The notes: generated by a model from the sequence alone, not told the origin. Shown: positions 12,256 to 25,853, counted from the first letter of the stretch. The stretch: 64,000 nt of DNA from Scylla paramamosain (GCF_035594125.1 NC_087190.1:6813962-6877961); one strand, 5' to 3'. Numbers and translations are program-made.

Positions 12256-12917
12256 GGAAACTAAAAACAGTTTCTTGTAATGTTATTCTATTTCTATTTT
12301 ATTTGCATGTGTTTTAGCGTTTTCGTAAGTAAGCAAGTCAACAACATCCAAAAGACACGTTTTTCGTAATGTTGTTTTGTTTTCCCAGTTTGTTTTCCTC
12401 CAGTCGTCACCCTGCCAGTGAGTCATCGACCCTGCCTTCTGCTGGTGACTCAACAGGTATATCAGGAAATCAGTGACTGGTGCAGGTAACAGAAAGGAAA
12501 AGACATTACGGGAAACGTGTATTATGAGTGTTTTTGAGTTTTTAGGTACCATAAAAGTATGAATATCACTCAATATGAAAAAGAAAAAAAAATAAACATT
12601 ACCAAAAACGTGTATTTTCAATGTCTTTCACATTGTGAGGTACCAAAACGCCAAAATGAACGCAAAGCTCTCTATATCAGGAAATTAAATGCAATTTTAA
12701 GAAACGTGTCTTTTGAGTGTTTATGAGCGTACTAGGCACCAAAACGCTAAAAAGCATGCAAAGCTCCCTATAAGGGTTAACAAAACAGCATTCACAAAAA
12801 CGTCTCTTTTCCGTGTTTTTGAGCTCAAAAACGCTGAAAATATTTGTTTTTGGTAATGTCATACTGTTTCTTCATAAAGGGAGTTTTGCATGCGTTTTAG
12901 TGTTTGGGTAGGTACCA
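12256..12917. repeat. Mosaic of short satellite pieces in alternating orientation with filler DNA
   Basis: This is the left half of the spacer between the two inverted arms. About 12,256-12,385 reads forward. About 12,386-12,490 is not satellite: GC-richer DNA with CCTCCAGTCGTCACCCTGCC and CAGTGACTGGTGCAGGTAAC, which partly resemble each other when one is inverted. About 12,490-12,821 reads reverse. Then GTTTTTGAGCTCAAAAAC (centre about 12,823), a perfect palindrome, switches to one forward monomer, which reverts at about 12,917. It looks like a rearrangement scar. Confidence 0.75.
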
Positions 12918-15510
12918 AAGGATCAAACGCATGGAAAACATTTATGGAGAAAAAGGATGACAAAAAACAATTATTTTTAGTGCTATTGAGCTTGTTACAT
13001 AGAAAAACGCCAAAATGCATGCAAAGTTCTCTATATGGGAAAAGGAAAAGACAATGAGATAAACGTGTGTTTTTTTTTTTTTTTATCTCTTTATGTACCA
13101 AAAACGCAAAAACAATTTAATAACTCTATTTGGAGAAAAAGAACATTATAAAAACATGTGTTTTGAGTGTTTTTCATATTGTTAGATAACCAAATGCCAA
13201 AATGCATACAAAACAATCCATATTGGGAAAAGAAACGCCATTTGCCGAAAAGTGTCTTCAGTGTTTATGAGCGTGATAGGAACCAAAATGCTAAAAATAA
13301 GGGGAAGCATGTTACGTAGAAAAAAAAACGTTAAAATACATACAAAACATCCAATATGGACAAATGAAAAAAATTAAAAAAAATTACGAGAAACGTGTAT
13401 TGAGTGTTTTAAGGTTCTTGGTTACAAACGCTAAAACGCATGAATAGCATTCTATTTGGAAAACAAAAAAAAGTACATTACAAAAACATGTATCTTGAGT
13501 GTATTTCATATTGTTGAGTAATAAAACGGGAAAATACATACAAAGCACCATATATAAGGAAAGGAAACGAGTTTTCCAGAAACGTGTTCTTTGAGTGTTT
13601 ATGAGGGTGTAAGGCACCAAATCGCTTAAAAGAAAGCATGGAAAGCACTCTGTATGAGAAAACAAGATAACTTTACCAAAAAACGTCTTCGTTCATGTTT
13701 TTTTTTTTTTCGGGGCTAGGTACGTACCAAAACACTGAAACACATACAAAAAAAAAAAGGAGAAACAGTATAACTTTACGAAAAAACGTGTATTATGAGC
13801 TTGTAATTTAACAAATGCCAAAATGCATTAAAAGTACTCTATATGGGGAAACTAATAAGCATTACGAGAAACGTGTATTATGAGAGTTTTTCAGATTATT
13901 AGGTAGCAAAATAGCTTAAAGGCATGAATAGCTCTCTATATCAAGAAATAAATTATCATTATCGAACACGTGTATTTTCAATGTATTTCACATTGTTCGG
14001 TATGAAAATGCCAAAATCAATGATAAACAACCTATATGAGGAAGACAAAATGACATTTCCAGAAATAAAGTGTCTTTTGAATGTTTATGAATGTTTAAGG
14101 CACCAAATCGCTAAAAAGCATGGAAAGCACCCTTTATGGGAAAACAAAACATTGTCATAAATGTTTCTTTTTATTGTTTTTGAGCTTACTTACCGAGACG
14201 CTAAGATCCATACAAAACACATTTTATTGAGAGACAGAATAACTTTAATGACAACGTGTATTTTGAGTGTTTTTGAGCTTGTTACGTACAAAAACGTTAA
14301 GATGCCTGGAAAATAAAACCATATGGGGAAGCGAAGGGACATTTCGAAAAATGTTTATTATGATTTTTTTTTTTTTTTTTGAGGTTTTTAGGTACCAAAA
14401 TCCTAAAACACGTGAATATTATTTGATAAGAAACATTACCAGAGGTGTATTTTCTGTGTTTTTTTTTTTAGCTTACTACTTACAAGGACCCCAAAATGCA
14501 TGGAAAGCACCCTAAATGAGGAAATGAAAGGATATTATGAGAAACGTGTATTATGAATGTTTTTGTTTTTATTACTTACCAAATTGCTAAAACGCGTCAT
14601 TAACATTTTTTTTTTTTTGGGGGGGGACAAATATATCACACATAACCAAAAACGGATTTTTTCAGTGTTTTTTGCCTTGATAGGTACCGAAAAGTCACTC
14701 CATGAAAACAAACAAAACGATATTGCAAGCAACGTGTCTTTTGAGTGTTTTTGTGCATGTTAGATACCAAAACAGTAAAAAGCATGGAAAACACTATGTG
14801 GTAAAAGAAGAAAAAAACCTACCAAAACGTGTCTTTTGAGTGTATTTTATATTTTTTTATGTACTAAAACGCTAAAACATATGCAAAACTCCCTTTATGT
14901 AGGAACAGAGTAACACTGACAGATACGTGTATTTTTGAGTTTTTTTTTTTTTGAGCCTCTTACATATAAAAGCAGAAATTAATTCAAAGTACCCTATATT
15001 GCGAAACGAAAGCACATAACGAGAAACGTGTATTATGAGTGTTTTTGAACTTCTAAAGAAAGAAAACGAAAAAAACACCTTAATAACACTCTACATAAAG
15101 AAAGTGAACAAAATTACTAAAAAGTGTATTTTAAGTGTTTTTCACATTGACTGGTACCAAAAAAAAAAAAAAAAAAAAAAAGAATCATACATGGGACACA
15201 ATTTGAAGAAAAGGAAACATTTCCAGAAACGTAACTTTTTAGTGCTTATGAGCGTGTTAGGCACCAAAACGTTAAAAATCATGGAAAGCACCCAATGGGG
15301 TATAACAAACAACAGTACCAAAAAATTGTCTTTTACAGTGTTTTTGAGCTACTTGCGTAAGAAAACCATTCAACGTATGTAAAACACCTTATAAAGAGAA
15401 AAAAAAACATTATGTGTTCGAAACACGTGTTTCGAATGTTTTGGGGATTCTTACGTAGAAAAACGCCAAAATGCAATAATAGTACTTAATATGTAGAGAT
15501 GAAAAGACAT
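12918..15510 (-). repeat. 96-bp satellite, reverse, right half of the palindrome spacer
   Basis: Reverse-orientation satellite with long T and A runs (for example 13,067-13,084, 14,366-14,381 and 15,161-15,180). From 12,988 to about 13,300 it matches 25,867-26,175. From 13,303 to 15,510 it matches 28,199-30,340. It is therefore a directly repeated version of copy 3's beginning, with about 2 kb of the intervening unit missing at about 13,303. No coding sequence is seen. Confidence 0.82.
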
Positions 15511-17700
15511 TATGGCTTCCATGGAATTTGGCGTTTTAGCTTAAAAACAGTCATAATACAAGTTTTGGTGATGTTGAGTGGAAGATAATGGCGGATATGC
15601 ATGAATTTTGGCGTTTGGTACCTTAAAAGAAAAAAAGAAAAAAAACACTCAAAATAACGTTTTCGTTATTTACACGTGCTATTTACACGTTTTAGCGGTT
15701 TGGTACCTAAAATCCTGGAAAACACTCATAACACCAGTTTATGGTAATATCGTTTTGTTTCTCCATATAGGGTAATTTGCATGCATTTTTGCGTTTTGGT
15801 TCCTTACATCGTCATAAACACTCAAATTACACCTTATTGGTAATGTTATGTTTCTATATATAGGGTGTTTTGCATACTTTTTAGCGTTTTTCCAATGCTT
15901 TTCCAGTGCCATTTCCATGCTTTTTAACGTGGAAATGGCACATGGAAATTTTCGGTTTTTAATATAATGTATTCTGCATGCAGGTTGGCATTATGGCACC
16001 TAATAATGTGAAATACACACTCAAAATACACGTTTTAGGTAGTGTTATTCCGTTTCTCTATATAGAGTGCTGTTCATGCGTTCTAGCGTGTTGTTACCTA
16101 AGAAACTAAAAAGAAAAACACTCATGATACACGTTTCTCGTAATCTTTTCATTACCTCATATAGGGTTCTTTGCATGCACTTTGGCGTTTTTTTTTTTTT
16201 TACATAATCTTAGAAACACTCATAAATACTTGTTGTTCTGTTTATCTATATAAAGTGCTATTCATGCGTTCTAGCGTGTTATTACTTATGAAGCTCAAAA
16301 ACTCATAATACACGTTTCTTGTAATGTTTTTTGTTTCTACATATAGAGTACTTTGTATGCTTTTTTTGGCATTTTTCTACGTAACAAACTCAAAAACATT
16401 CAAAGTACCTTTTTCTTATAATATCATTGTTTCTACATAAAAGGTGTTTTGCATGTGTTTTATCATTATGGTACATAAAAAGCTGAAAAACACTCAAAAG
16501 ATACATTTTTTGTAATGTTTTTAATTCCCATACAGGTTGCTTTCCATGCTTTCCAGTGTTTTAGTTCATTTTGTTTTGTGTTTTGTACATTCATAAGCAT
16601 TATAAAGGCACGTTTCTGGAAATCTCGTTTTCTTTCCCCAGATAGGGTGCTTTGCATGCCTTTTGGCGTTATGATAACTTACACCAAAAACACACGTGAT
16701 TGATAATGTTGTTCTGTTTCTCCACATAGAGTGTTATTCATACATTTTAGCGTTTTGGTACCAAAGAATCTCAAAAACACTCAAAATTCACTTTTCAGGT
16801 AATGTCTTTTTTTATTCTACATATAACGTACTTTGTTTGCATAAACACTCAAAAGACACCGTCTTGGAAATGTCGTTTCTTTTCCAAAAAACACACAAAA
16901 TACGCGTTTTCTTGGGTAATGTTATTCTGTTTCTTCATATAGAGTGTTATTAAAGTGTTTTCACGTTATTATATCTAAGAAGCTCAAGAACATTTATAAT
17001 GCAAGTTTTTCGTAATGTTTTTTCCTTTCCCCATATATGGTGTCTTCCATGCATATTGGCGTTTTCTGCCTAACAAGCTCAGAACACTTAACATGCTTGT
17101 TTTTAGTAATAGTATTCTTTTCTCCAAGTTTTCCATGCGTTTCAGCGGTTTGGTGCGTAAGAACCTGAAAACACTCAAAAGACACGCTTTTTTTTAAAAC
17201 TCTTATATAGGGTAATTTCCATGCTTTTAAGCGTTTTAGTTCCTAATACGCATAAAAAATTCAAAAGATATGTTCCTTATAATGACATTTCGTTTTCTCA
17301 TATAAGAGACTGCAGTCATTTTTTGCGAGTCGGTATGTAACAGTGTGAAAACAATCAAAATTGCTTTTTTTTTTTTTCGTTTTTCCATATAAAGTGTTTC
17401 TGACGCGTTTTTCTAGTTTTGGTACCTCAAACTCAAAAACACTCATAATACACGTTTTTTTGTAATGTCTTTTCGTTTCACCATATACTGTACAATATAA
17501 AGTAAGGTTTTCCTACATATCAAGCTCAAAAACACTCAAAATACTTGTTTTTTTTTGGTAAATTTAATATTTTTTCCATAAAGTGTTTTGCATGCGTTTT
17601 ACCGTTTTGGTACGTAAAACGTAAAAGTTCTAAAACACTCAAAATACACGTTTTTCGTAATGTTTTGTATTCCATTTAGGATGACTTCCATGCTTTTTAG
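15511..17700 (+). repeat. 96-bp satellite, forward block (copy 2, inner)
   Basis: Orientation flips to forward at CATTATGGCTTCCATGG (about 15,505-15,521). The block is the inverted match of 10,051-12,255 and the direct match of 30,341-32,690. It has a private deletion of about 70 bp near 15,925, where both other copies keep a GAAGACGCTCATAAACAC-type segment. It ends at the head-to-head switch at about 17,700. Confidence 0.88.
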
Positions 17701-19940
17701 CAATGGAAAACACCCTATATAAAGAAAGAAAATAACTTTACCAACCGTGTTGAGATACCGTGTGAGATACCAAAACTCCAAAATGCATGTAAAGTACCCT
17801 ATATGGATAAACGAAATGATATTACCAGAAACGTGTCCTATGAAAGTTTTTGAGATTGTTAGGTACCAAGACACTAAAATGTGCGTGTAGCACTCTATAT
17901 TAGGAAACAGAAAACTTTACCAAAAACGTGTATTTTTAGTGTTTTTCACCATATATCGAAATGCCAAAATGTATGTCAAGCACCCTATACAAAGAAATAG
18001 AGCATGACCAAAAAAAGTGTAATTTTACTGTTTTTAAGTTTATTAGGTACCAACACGTCAAAATGCTTGCAAATTTGGAAACGAAGACAAAATAACATTA
18101 CCAAACACATTTATTGGGAAGGTTTTTGAGATTCGTACAAAAACGCTAAAAAGTATGCAAAACACCCTATATAAAGAAACATAACATTACCAATAAGGTG
18201 TAATTTGAGTGTTTATGACGATATAAGGAACCAAAACGCAAAAATGCATGCAAAGTACCCTATATGGGGAAAGAAAACGATATTACCATAAACTGGTGTT
18301 AAGAGTGTTTTCCAGGATTTTAGGTACCAAACCCCTAAAACGTGTAAATAGCACGTGTAAATAACGAAAACGTTATTTTGAGTGTTTTTTTTTTTTTTTT
18401 TACCTTTTTAGGTACCAAACACAAACATTCATGAAATCCCCCATTATGAAATAACTCAACATCACCAAAACTTGTATTATGACTGTTTTTAAGCTAAAAC
18501 GCCAAATTCCACGGAAGCCACCCTATAGAGGGAATTCAGACTCTTATGTGCCAATAAGGAAAAAAAAAATTACATGAAAAACACCGTTTATGAAGAAATG
18601 AAAAATATTCCCAAAAACATATAATTTGAGTGTGAGGAATCCAAACACCAAAATTCATACAAAATACCCTATATGAAGAAACGAAAAGATTTTTACCAGA
18701 AATGTGATTTGTAAGTGTTTTTGAGCTTCTTAGCTACCAAAACGCTAAAATGTTTTATTAGCACTATATATGGAGAAACAGAACATTACGATGAATGTGT
18801 ATGGTAAGTATTTTCACCTTGATAGATTAAAAAATGCCAAAATGCATGCAAAGAAGAAGAAAACATGAAGAAACAAAAGAGCATGACCAGAAACGTGTAA
18901 TTTTGTCTGTTTTTAAGATTGTTAGGTACCAAAAAGCAACAAATGAACGCAAACTATCATATATAAAGAAATGAAACGACATTAATAGAATCATGTTTTT
19001 TGAGGGTTTTTGAGTGTTTTATGCACACAGACGCTAAAAAAACATGGAAAACACCATATATTGGAAAACAAAATAACAGTGCCAAACACGTGTCATTTGT
19101 TCTTCTTACATACGAAAACTAATAAAATGCATACAAAACGACCTATATTAAGAAACATAATAACCATACCAAAACGTTTAATTTCATTGTTTTTTCTTTT
19201 ACAGTGTGAGATACCAAAACGTCGAAATGCATGCAAATTACCCTATATGGAGAAACGAAACGATATAACCAAAAACGTGTATTAAAAGTTTTATTGAGCT
19301 TCTTAGATACAAAAAAAACTAAAACGTGTGAATAGCACCTGATATGGAGAAAACGAACAACCTTACCAAAATCATTTATTTTGAATTTTTTTTTTTTTTC
19401 GCCATGTTATGTCCTGGATTTTTACGTACCAACACGCAAAAATACTTGCAAAACACCCTATATAAAGATTCATAATAACTTTACCAAAATAATGTAATTT
19501 GAATGTTTTTGACCGTGTGAGGTACCAAAACGCCAAAATCCATGTAAAGTACGTTATTTGGGGGAAAAGAAACGATATTACCAGAAAGGTGTGTGTTTTG
19601 AGCTAAAACGTTAAAACGCGTGAATAGCACTCTAACTGGAGAAACAGAACATTATCAAAAACGTGTATTTTCATTTTGTTTTGTTTACCTTGTTAGGTAC
19701 CTTATTAGGTATGAAGAAACAGTACACCATGACCAATGTAATTTGACTCTATATAAGCTTGTTAGGTACCAAAACGCCAAAATGCATGAAAACCATCCTA
19801 TATATTAAAATGAAACGACATTATTAGAAAAGTAATTTTTCATTGATTTTAAGCGTGTAAAGTACCAAAACATCAAAATACATGTAAAGTACCCGATATG
19901 GGAAAACGAAAAGGTATTACCAGAAATGTGTATTATCACT
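17701..19940 (-). repeat. 96-bp satellite, reverse, six-monomer family (copy 2)
   Basis: Inverted match of 7,798-10,050 and direct match of 32,691-34,944. The same six types appear in reversed order, including reversed GTCTTTGTGCATAAAAC and CTTTATATAGGGTG types. The local AAAAAACGTCAAAATG-type homopolymer lengths differ between copies, which is the commonest difference seen. Confidence 0.88.
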
Positions 19941-20545
19941 CTCTAACACGATTTTTGTCTATTTTCTAACTATTTTCATTTCAAAACAATAGAAAATGTC
20001 AATTATTCCTGTCAAACTTAGCTTTCAACTACAACAGTATCTGTGAATTCACAGTCTTCCTCTCTGTTTGGCTCATCTTCTGACTTGCTGCTTTCTTTTG
20101 ATAGTTGATTTCTTTCTGGAGGATCAGCAGATCAGCACTATGTGGTACTGGTGCAATGGAATGGATAGAATGTCTGGATGAACAGACAGGTGCATTTTTC
20201 CCAGATCGGCGTTTGGAAGGATCCACCATGCAGAAAAAAGCGGTCACTTGAGTGATCAGTAGGTTCACGCTATATTCTAGGTATAGCAAATTTCATGGTT
20301 CTCTTTTCCCCTCTATACCACCTTGTAAAAGAACAGCAGTATAAGTTTGTTAAACTTATTTTTATTTTTTCTTAATATTTTATTAAATATTACTCTTGAA
20401 AAACTAACAGCTATTTTGCCTTCTAATGTTCTCTCACAATGCTCACAAGTAAAATAAGGTGCCCTGGTCTTGTCTTGGTTCCCAACTGGCACAGCAAAAT
20501 ATGCTTTGTAAGCTTCATATTACCTATGACAACAAAAGAACAATA
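19941..20545 (-). pseudogene. Degenerate arthropod multicopy gene relic, copy 2 (internally deleted)
   Basis: Minus-strand match of the relic at 6,736-7,797. It keeps the CMVDPSKRRSGKN and SIAPVPHSADLLILQ segments. It also keeps bases reading WYRGEKRTMKFAIPRI, which copy 1 partly lost. About 485 bp is missing at about 20,025 compared with copy 3. This removes the DLIRDLGLTKSN block, so the N-terminal half abuts the AT-rich tail. The intron-like AT stretch near 20,340-20,400 is retained. It is non-functional. Confidence 0.65.
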
Positions 20546-23198
20546 TCAACAGAAACGTGTATTATGGCTTTTTAAAGATTGTTAGTTACCAGCATGCCAA
20601 AATGCATGGAAACCACCATATATAGGGAAACGAAACAATACCATAAACGTTTGTTTTCAGTATTTTTGAGCGTTTTATGCACAGAGACGCTAAAAAGCAT
20701 AGAAAGCACCCTATTTTGGAAAACAAAATAATATTTCCAAACAAATACCATTTCATTGTTTTTGAGATTCTTACGTACAAAAACACAAAAATGCATGTAA
20801 AACACCCTATATAAAGAAGCAATAATTATAACAAAAATGTGTAATTTGAGCGTTCATAAAATCATGATGAACCAAAATGCCAGAATTCATGTAAATTATC
20901 CCTATATGAGGAAACAAAACGATATCACTGGAAACGTTTCTTATAAGTGTTTTTGAACTTCGTTGCTACCAAAACGCTAAAACCAATCAATATGTAATAG
21001 CAGCATAAAATTATTTTTTACTGTTTCTATTTTCTTAAATAACAAAACGACAAAATGCAGACAAAGCACCTTATATGAAGATATAGAACAAGATCACCAG
21101 AAATGTTTATTATGACTACTTTTTAAGATTTTTAATTACCAAAACGGCAAATTGCATGATAACTAAACATTACCAAAAGCGTGTCTTTGCAGTGTTTTTT
21201 TTTTTTTTATATATATTTTTTTTTATGTACAAAGACGCTAAAAAAAAAAACATAGAAAGCACCCTATATTGAAAAATAAATAACATTACTAGACTGTTTT
21301 TCAGATTCTTATGTACGAAAACGCTAAAATGCTTAAAAAAAACACCGTATATGAAGAAAATATTAAAATCATCAAAGCTATATAATTTGGGGATTTTTGG
21401 CCAAAAAACGTCAAAATGCATGTAAAGTACTCTATATGGGGAAAAAGAAACAAAATTACCAGAAACGTGAATTATGAGTATTTTAAAGCTTCTTAATTAC
21501 TAAAAATGCTAAAACGTTTTAATAGAACTATATGTGGAGAAACAAAATAACATTACCAAAAATGTGTTTATTGTATTTTCACCTTATATGAAGATACAGT
21601 ATGGCATGATCAAAAACATGTATTATAACTGTTTTTAAACTTGTTAGGTTATAAAATACCAAAATGCATGTAATTTTTTCTATATATGGAAACGAAACTA
21701 CATTAAGAAAAACGTGTCTTTTGTGGGTTTTGAAGCGTTTTATGCGCAAAGATACAAAAAGCCATGGAAAACACCATATAATGAAACATAGAATAACATT
21801 ACTAAACACGTGTCATTTGTGTGGTTTTCGGCTTATTACGTACTAAAGCGCTAAAATGCATCGAAAATACCCTATATAAAAAAACATAATAACATTACCA
21901 AAAATGTGTAATTTGAGTGTTTTTGACTATGACGCCAAAATGCATGGAAATTACCCAATAGGGGAAACGAAATGATATTACCATAGTACCTAATGAAAGA
22001 GTATTACGAGAAACGTGTATTAAGAGTGTTTTTGAACTTGTTAGGTACCAAAACACGAAAACGCGTTGAATAGCGCTCTATATGGAAAAACAGAACAGCA
22101 TTATAAAAAAATACGTGCATTTTGAGTGTTTTTATATTGTTAGATACCAAAACGGTAAAATGCATACGAAGCACTCTACATAGGGAAATTAAGCGACATT
22201 ACCAGAAACGAGTCTTTTTAGTGTTTTTGAGCGATTTATGCACCAAAACGCTAAAATGCATAAGTTCCATATTTTCGATACAAAACAACATTACCAAAAA
22301 GGTGTCTTTTGTGTTTTGAGCTTCTTACGTACCAAAACGCTGAGATTCATACAAAACACCCATTAAGAAGAAACAGAATAACATTACCAAAAAAGTGTAT
22401 TTTGAGTGTTTTTGAGCTCGTTAGGTACAGAAACAGCAAAATCCATGCAATGTACCCTATATGGTGAACATAACAATATTACCAGAAACGTGTATTATGG
22501 ATGTTATTGACCCTCTTAAGTAACAAAACGCTCAATAGCTCTCTATACAAAGAAAACGAGCAACACAACCATAAACGTGTGTTATGAGTGATATTCATAT
22601 TATTATGTACGAAAATGCGTACATTCAAGTAAAATATCAAATATTTAATAAAGAAAAGACATTAAGAGAAAAGTGTGTTATGAGTGTTTTTGAGCTTCTT
22701 AGTGTCCAAAACGCAAAAACGCTTCAATAGCATTATATATGGAGAAAGGACAACATTACTAAAAATGTGTATTTTGAGTGTTTTGTTTTCATTGTTAGGT
22801 ACCAAACTGCCAAAATGCATGCAAAGCACCCTATATTGGGAAAAGAAATGATATTTCAAGAAACATGTCTTTGGAGTGTTTATAAGCATGTTATGCACCA
22901 AAACGGTAAAATGCATGAAAATCACCCTATATGGGAATACCAAACAACATTACACAAAACGTATATTTTGAGTGTTTCTAGCGTCTTACGTACTAAAACG
23001 CTAAAACGCATAGGAAACACTTTTTATAAAGAAAGAATAACATTACGAAAAACAAGTATTATGAGTATTTTTGAGTTTGTTATGTATAAAAAACGACAAA
23101 ATGCATGGAAAGTACCCTATATAGGGTAACGAAAGAACATTACTAAAAATGGGTATTATGAGTACTTTCGATCGTCTTACGTACCAAAACGCTAAGAC
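20546..23198 (-). repeat. 96-bp satellite, reverse (copy 2)
   Basis: Inverted match of 4,156-6,735 and direct match of 36,026-38,711. It moves from the six- to the five-monomer order around 22,350-22,700. Poly-T and poly-A runs lie at about 21,200-21,250. The right edge is ACGCTAAGACGCATCC, where the Penelope-like tail begins. Confidence 0.87.
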
Positions 23199-23457
23199 GC
23201 ATCCATCGATTATTTCACAGAAATAATCGATGGATGCAACGATGGACGACGCCTAAGCATATTAGAAGCCCTCCACATAAAAGAAAATAATCTGAAGTTA
23301 AAAACTCAGTCAGAAGACCTTCAAGCCCTACCAAAAATGAAGAAATCAAGAAAGAAAAACGAAGCGGCAACCTCACCGAGCCACGCGACAAAGCAGCCAA
23401 TCAGCGGCTGCGCCCATAGTGCGTAGCTCGTTCTGATCCCGTGCGGGCAGCATATAA
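23199..23457 (+). pseudogene. Probable Penelope-like C-terminal tail with promoter-like sequence, copy 2
   Basis: The plus strand reads IDYFTEIIDGCNDGRR, LEALHIKENN and a tail like the 3,961-4,155 copy. A one-base loss at about 23,336 replaces the normal LPKH stop by a longer run, KKSRKKNEAATSPSHATKQP. After the tail come CCAAT within CAGCCAATCAGCGG, a GC-rich CGCCC and CATATAAGGC. Sequence then jumps to satellite reading GCCAAAATCCATTC. In copy 3 the same point is followed by 6.57 kb holding a whole LINE, so a deletion is the simplest reading. Confidence 0.5.
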
Positions 23458-25230
23458 GGCCAAAATCCATTCAAAGTACCCTGCATGGAATAACGAAAAG
23501 ACATTATAAGAAACATTAATCATAAATGTTTTTGAACTTCTTAGGTACCAAAACGCAAAACCTAGCACTGCATGGAGAGACGGAACAACATTACCATAAA
23601 CGTGTATATTTATTCTTTTTTCTTTTCTTTTTTTGTTTTTTTAATTGCTAGGTACCAAAATGCCTAAATGCATGTAAGGGAACTTTTACTCTGAAACGAT
23701 AATTTCCAAAAGCTTGTGTTTTGAATGTTTATGAGCATCTTAGGCACCAAAACACAATATGGGAAAAATCAAACATTACGAAAAACGTGTCTTTTGAGTG
23801 TTCTGAGTTTCTTACGTACCAAACCCTACAGTGCATGCAAAAACACTTTTTATGGAGCAAGAATAAAATTATCAAAGAGAAGTATTTTGAGAGATTTTAT
23901 TCTTGTTACGCAAATAAATGGCAAAATGCATGGAAAATACCCTATGTGGGGTAACGAAAGAACATTATCCCATATCCAGTAACATGCCTTTTTAGTATCT
24001 TTTAAAGCGTGTATTTTGAAACGAAACGACATTTCCAGAAACATGTCTTTTGAGTCTCTATGGGCGTGTTAGGAACTAAAACGTTAAAAAAAGCATGAAA
24101 AGGACACTATATGGGAAAAAATAGTTATCAAAAACGTGTCTTTTGAGTTTTTTTTTTTTTTTTTTTGTTATTTACGTACCAAAACTCTAAAACGCATGCA
24201 AAACATCTTTTATAGAGAAACAAGAATAAGTTTTCCTAAAACGTGTATTTTGAGAGTTTTTCAACTTGTTACGTTCATAACCACCAAAATGTATGGAAAG
24301 TATACGATATGGGGAAACAAGAATATCACGACAGGCGAATTTTCAGTGCTTTAGAGTTTCTCAGCTACAAAAACGGTAAAACGCATGAATAGCATTGTAT
24401 ATGGAGAAACAGAACAACATATGTGCTTTGAATGTTTTCCACACTGTTAGTACCAATACAGGAAAATGCATGCAAAGCACCCGCTATGGTGAAACGAAAC
24501 GATATTTCCATAACCATGTCCTTCGAGTGTTTATTGGCCTGTTAGCCACTAAAATTATGAAAAACATTGAATGTAACCTGTATGGGAAAACAAAACAACA
24601 TTACCAAAAACGTCTCTTTCTATTATTTTTAAGCGCACGCTTAAGCGCATGCAAAACACCCTTAATGGAGAAGCAGAATAACATTACAAAAAACAAGTAT
24701 TTTGAGTGTTTTTGAATTTGTTACGTGCAAAAACACCAACATGCATGTAAAACATCCTATATGGGAAAACGAAAGAAAATTACGAGAAACGTGTATTAAG
24801 AGTGTTTTTAATCTTCTTAGGTACCAAATCACGAAAAAGCTTTGTCAAACGCATAAAACGCATGCAAAGCTCGCTTTAAGGAGAATCCAAATGACATTAA
24901 CAAATATATGTATTTTGAGTGTTTTCTAGCTTGTAACATCGAAAAACGCATAAATGCATGCATGCCTACATGGGGAAACGAAAAGACATTACGAGATACG
25001 TGTATTATTAATGTTTTCGAGCTTCTTAGGTACCAAAATGCAAAAAAAACACGTTAATAGTATTCTATTTGGAGAAACAGATCATTACCAAAAACGTGCA
25101 TTTTGAGTGTCTTTCACATTTTTAGATATCAAAATGTCAAAATGCTTGCAAAGCCTCTTATGTGTGGAAACAAAATGACATTACAAGAAACGCAAATTCA
25201 TATTTTTATTTTTATTTTATTATATTATAT
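23458..25230 (-). repeat. 96-bp satellite, reverse, five-monomer family (copy 2)
   Basis: Inverted match of 2,259-3,960 and direct match of 45,545-47,388, nearly identical by eye. It contains T runs at about 23,615-23,645 and 24,149-24,166. The right end, CAAGAAACGCAAATTCAT followed by TTTTA repeats, marks the LINE insertion point shared by all three copies. Confidence 0.88.
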
Positions 25231-25853
25231 TTCATCTTCTTTTCCTCACTGAAACTCAGGTGTCTGAGGCAACTGACAGTAGCCCCTTTTCTGTTCCCTC
25301 CTACTTTCTCTCTCCTCATTTTCGATCCAAAGCTGGATGCTGCGTTTATGTGCGCAATGACTTAACCTGCTCTCGTGCCCACGGTCTTGAATCTTCCGAG
25401 TTTTCCACCATCTGGCTACAATTACAGAGTCACTCTCATACTAAATTTATCTATGCTGTATACCTCTCTCCTAACTCCTCTGACTTCTTTGACTACTTAA
25501 CTTCCAAAGTGGAACACATTCTGACATTCTTCCCTTTTGCAGAGATCTCCATTCTTGGAGACTTCAATGTTCACTACCAGCTTTGGCCTTCCTCTCCCTT
25601 CACTGACCATCCTTGTGAACTAGCCTACAACTCTGCAATCCTCCATGACCTAGAGCAATTGGTGCAACACCCTACTCGTATTCCTGACCGTCTTGGAGAT
25701 ACGCCTAACATTCTTGACCTTTTCCTGACCTCTAATCCTTCTGCTTATGCTGTCACTCTTTCTTCTCCGTTGGGCTCCGATCACAATCTCATATCTTTAT
25801 CTTGTCCTATCACTCCAATCCCTCCTCAGGATCCCCCTAAGCGAAGGTGCCTG
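25231..25853 (+). pseudogene. LINE endonuclease fragment, copy 2 (jockey-like)
   Basis: The plus strand reads an endonuclease domain open for about 200 codons. In order it shows [50 protein letters not shown] and [18 protein letters not shown] and SDH are the usual catalytic landmarks. It ends after PPKRRCLC, joined to satellite GAAGGTGTTGAGCTTGTT, exactly as in the inverted copy at 1,602-2,229. There is no ATG at the head of the open stretch and no reverse transcriptase, so it is a remnant. Like copy 1 it lacks the nine-base YKK insertion found in copy 3. Confidence 0.85.
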
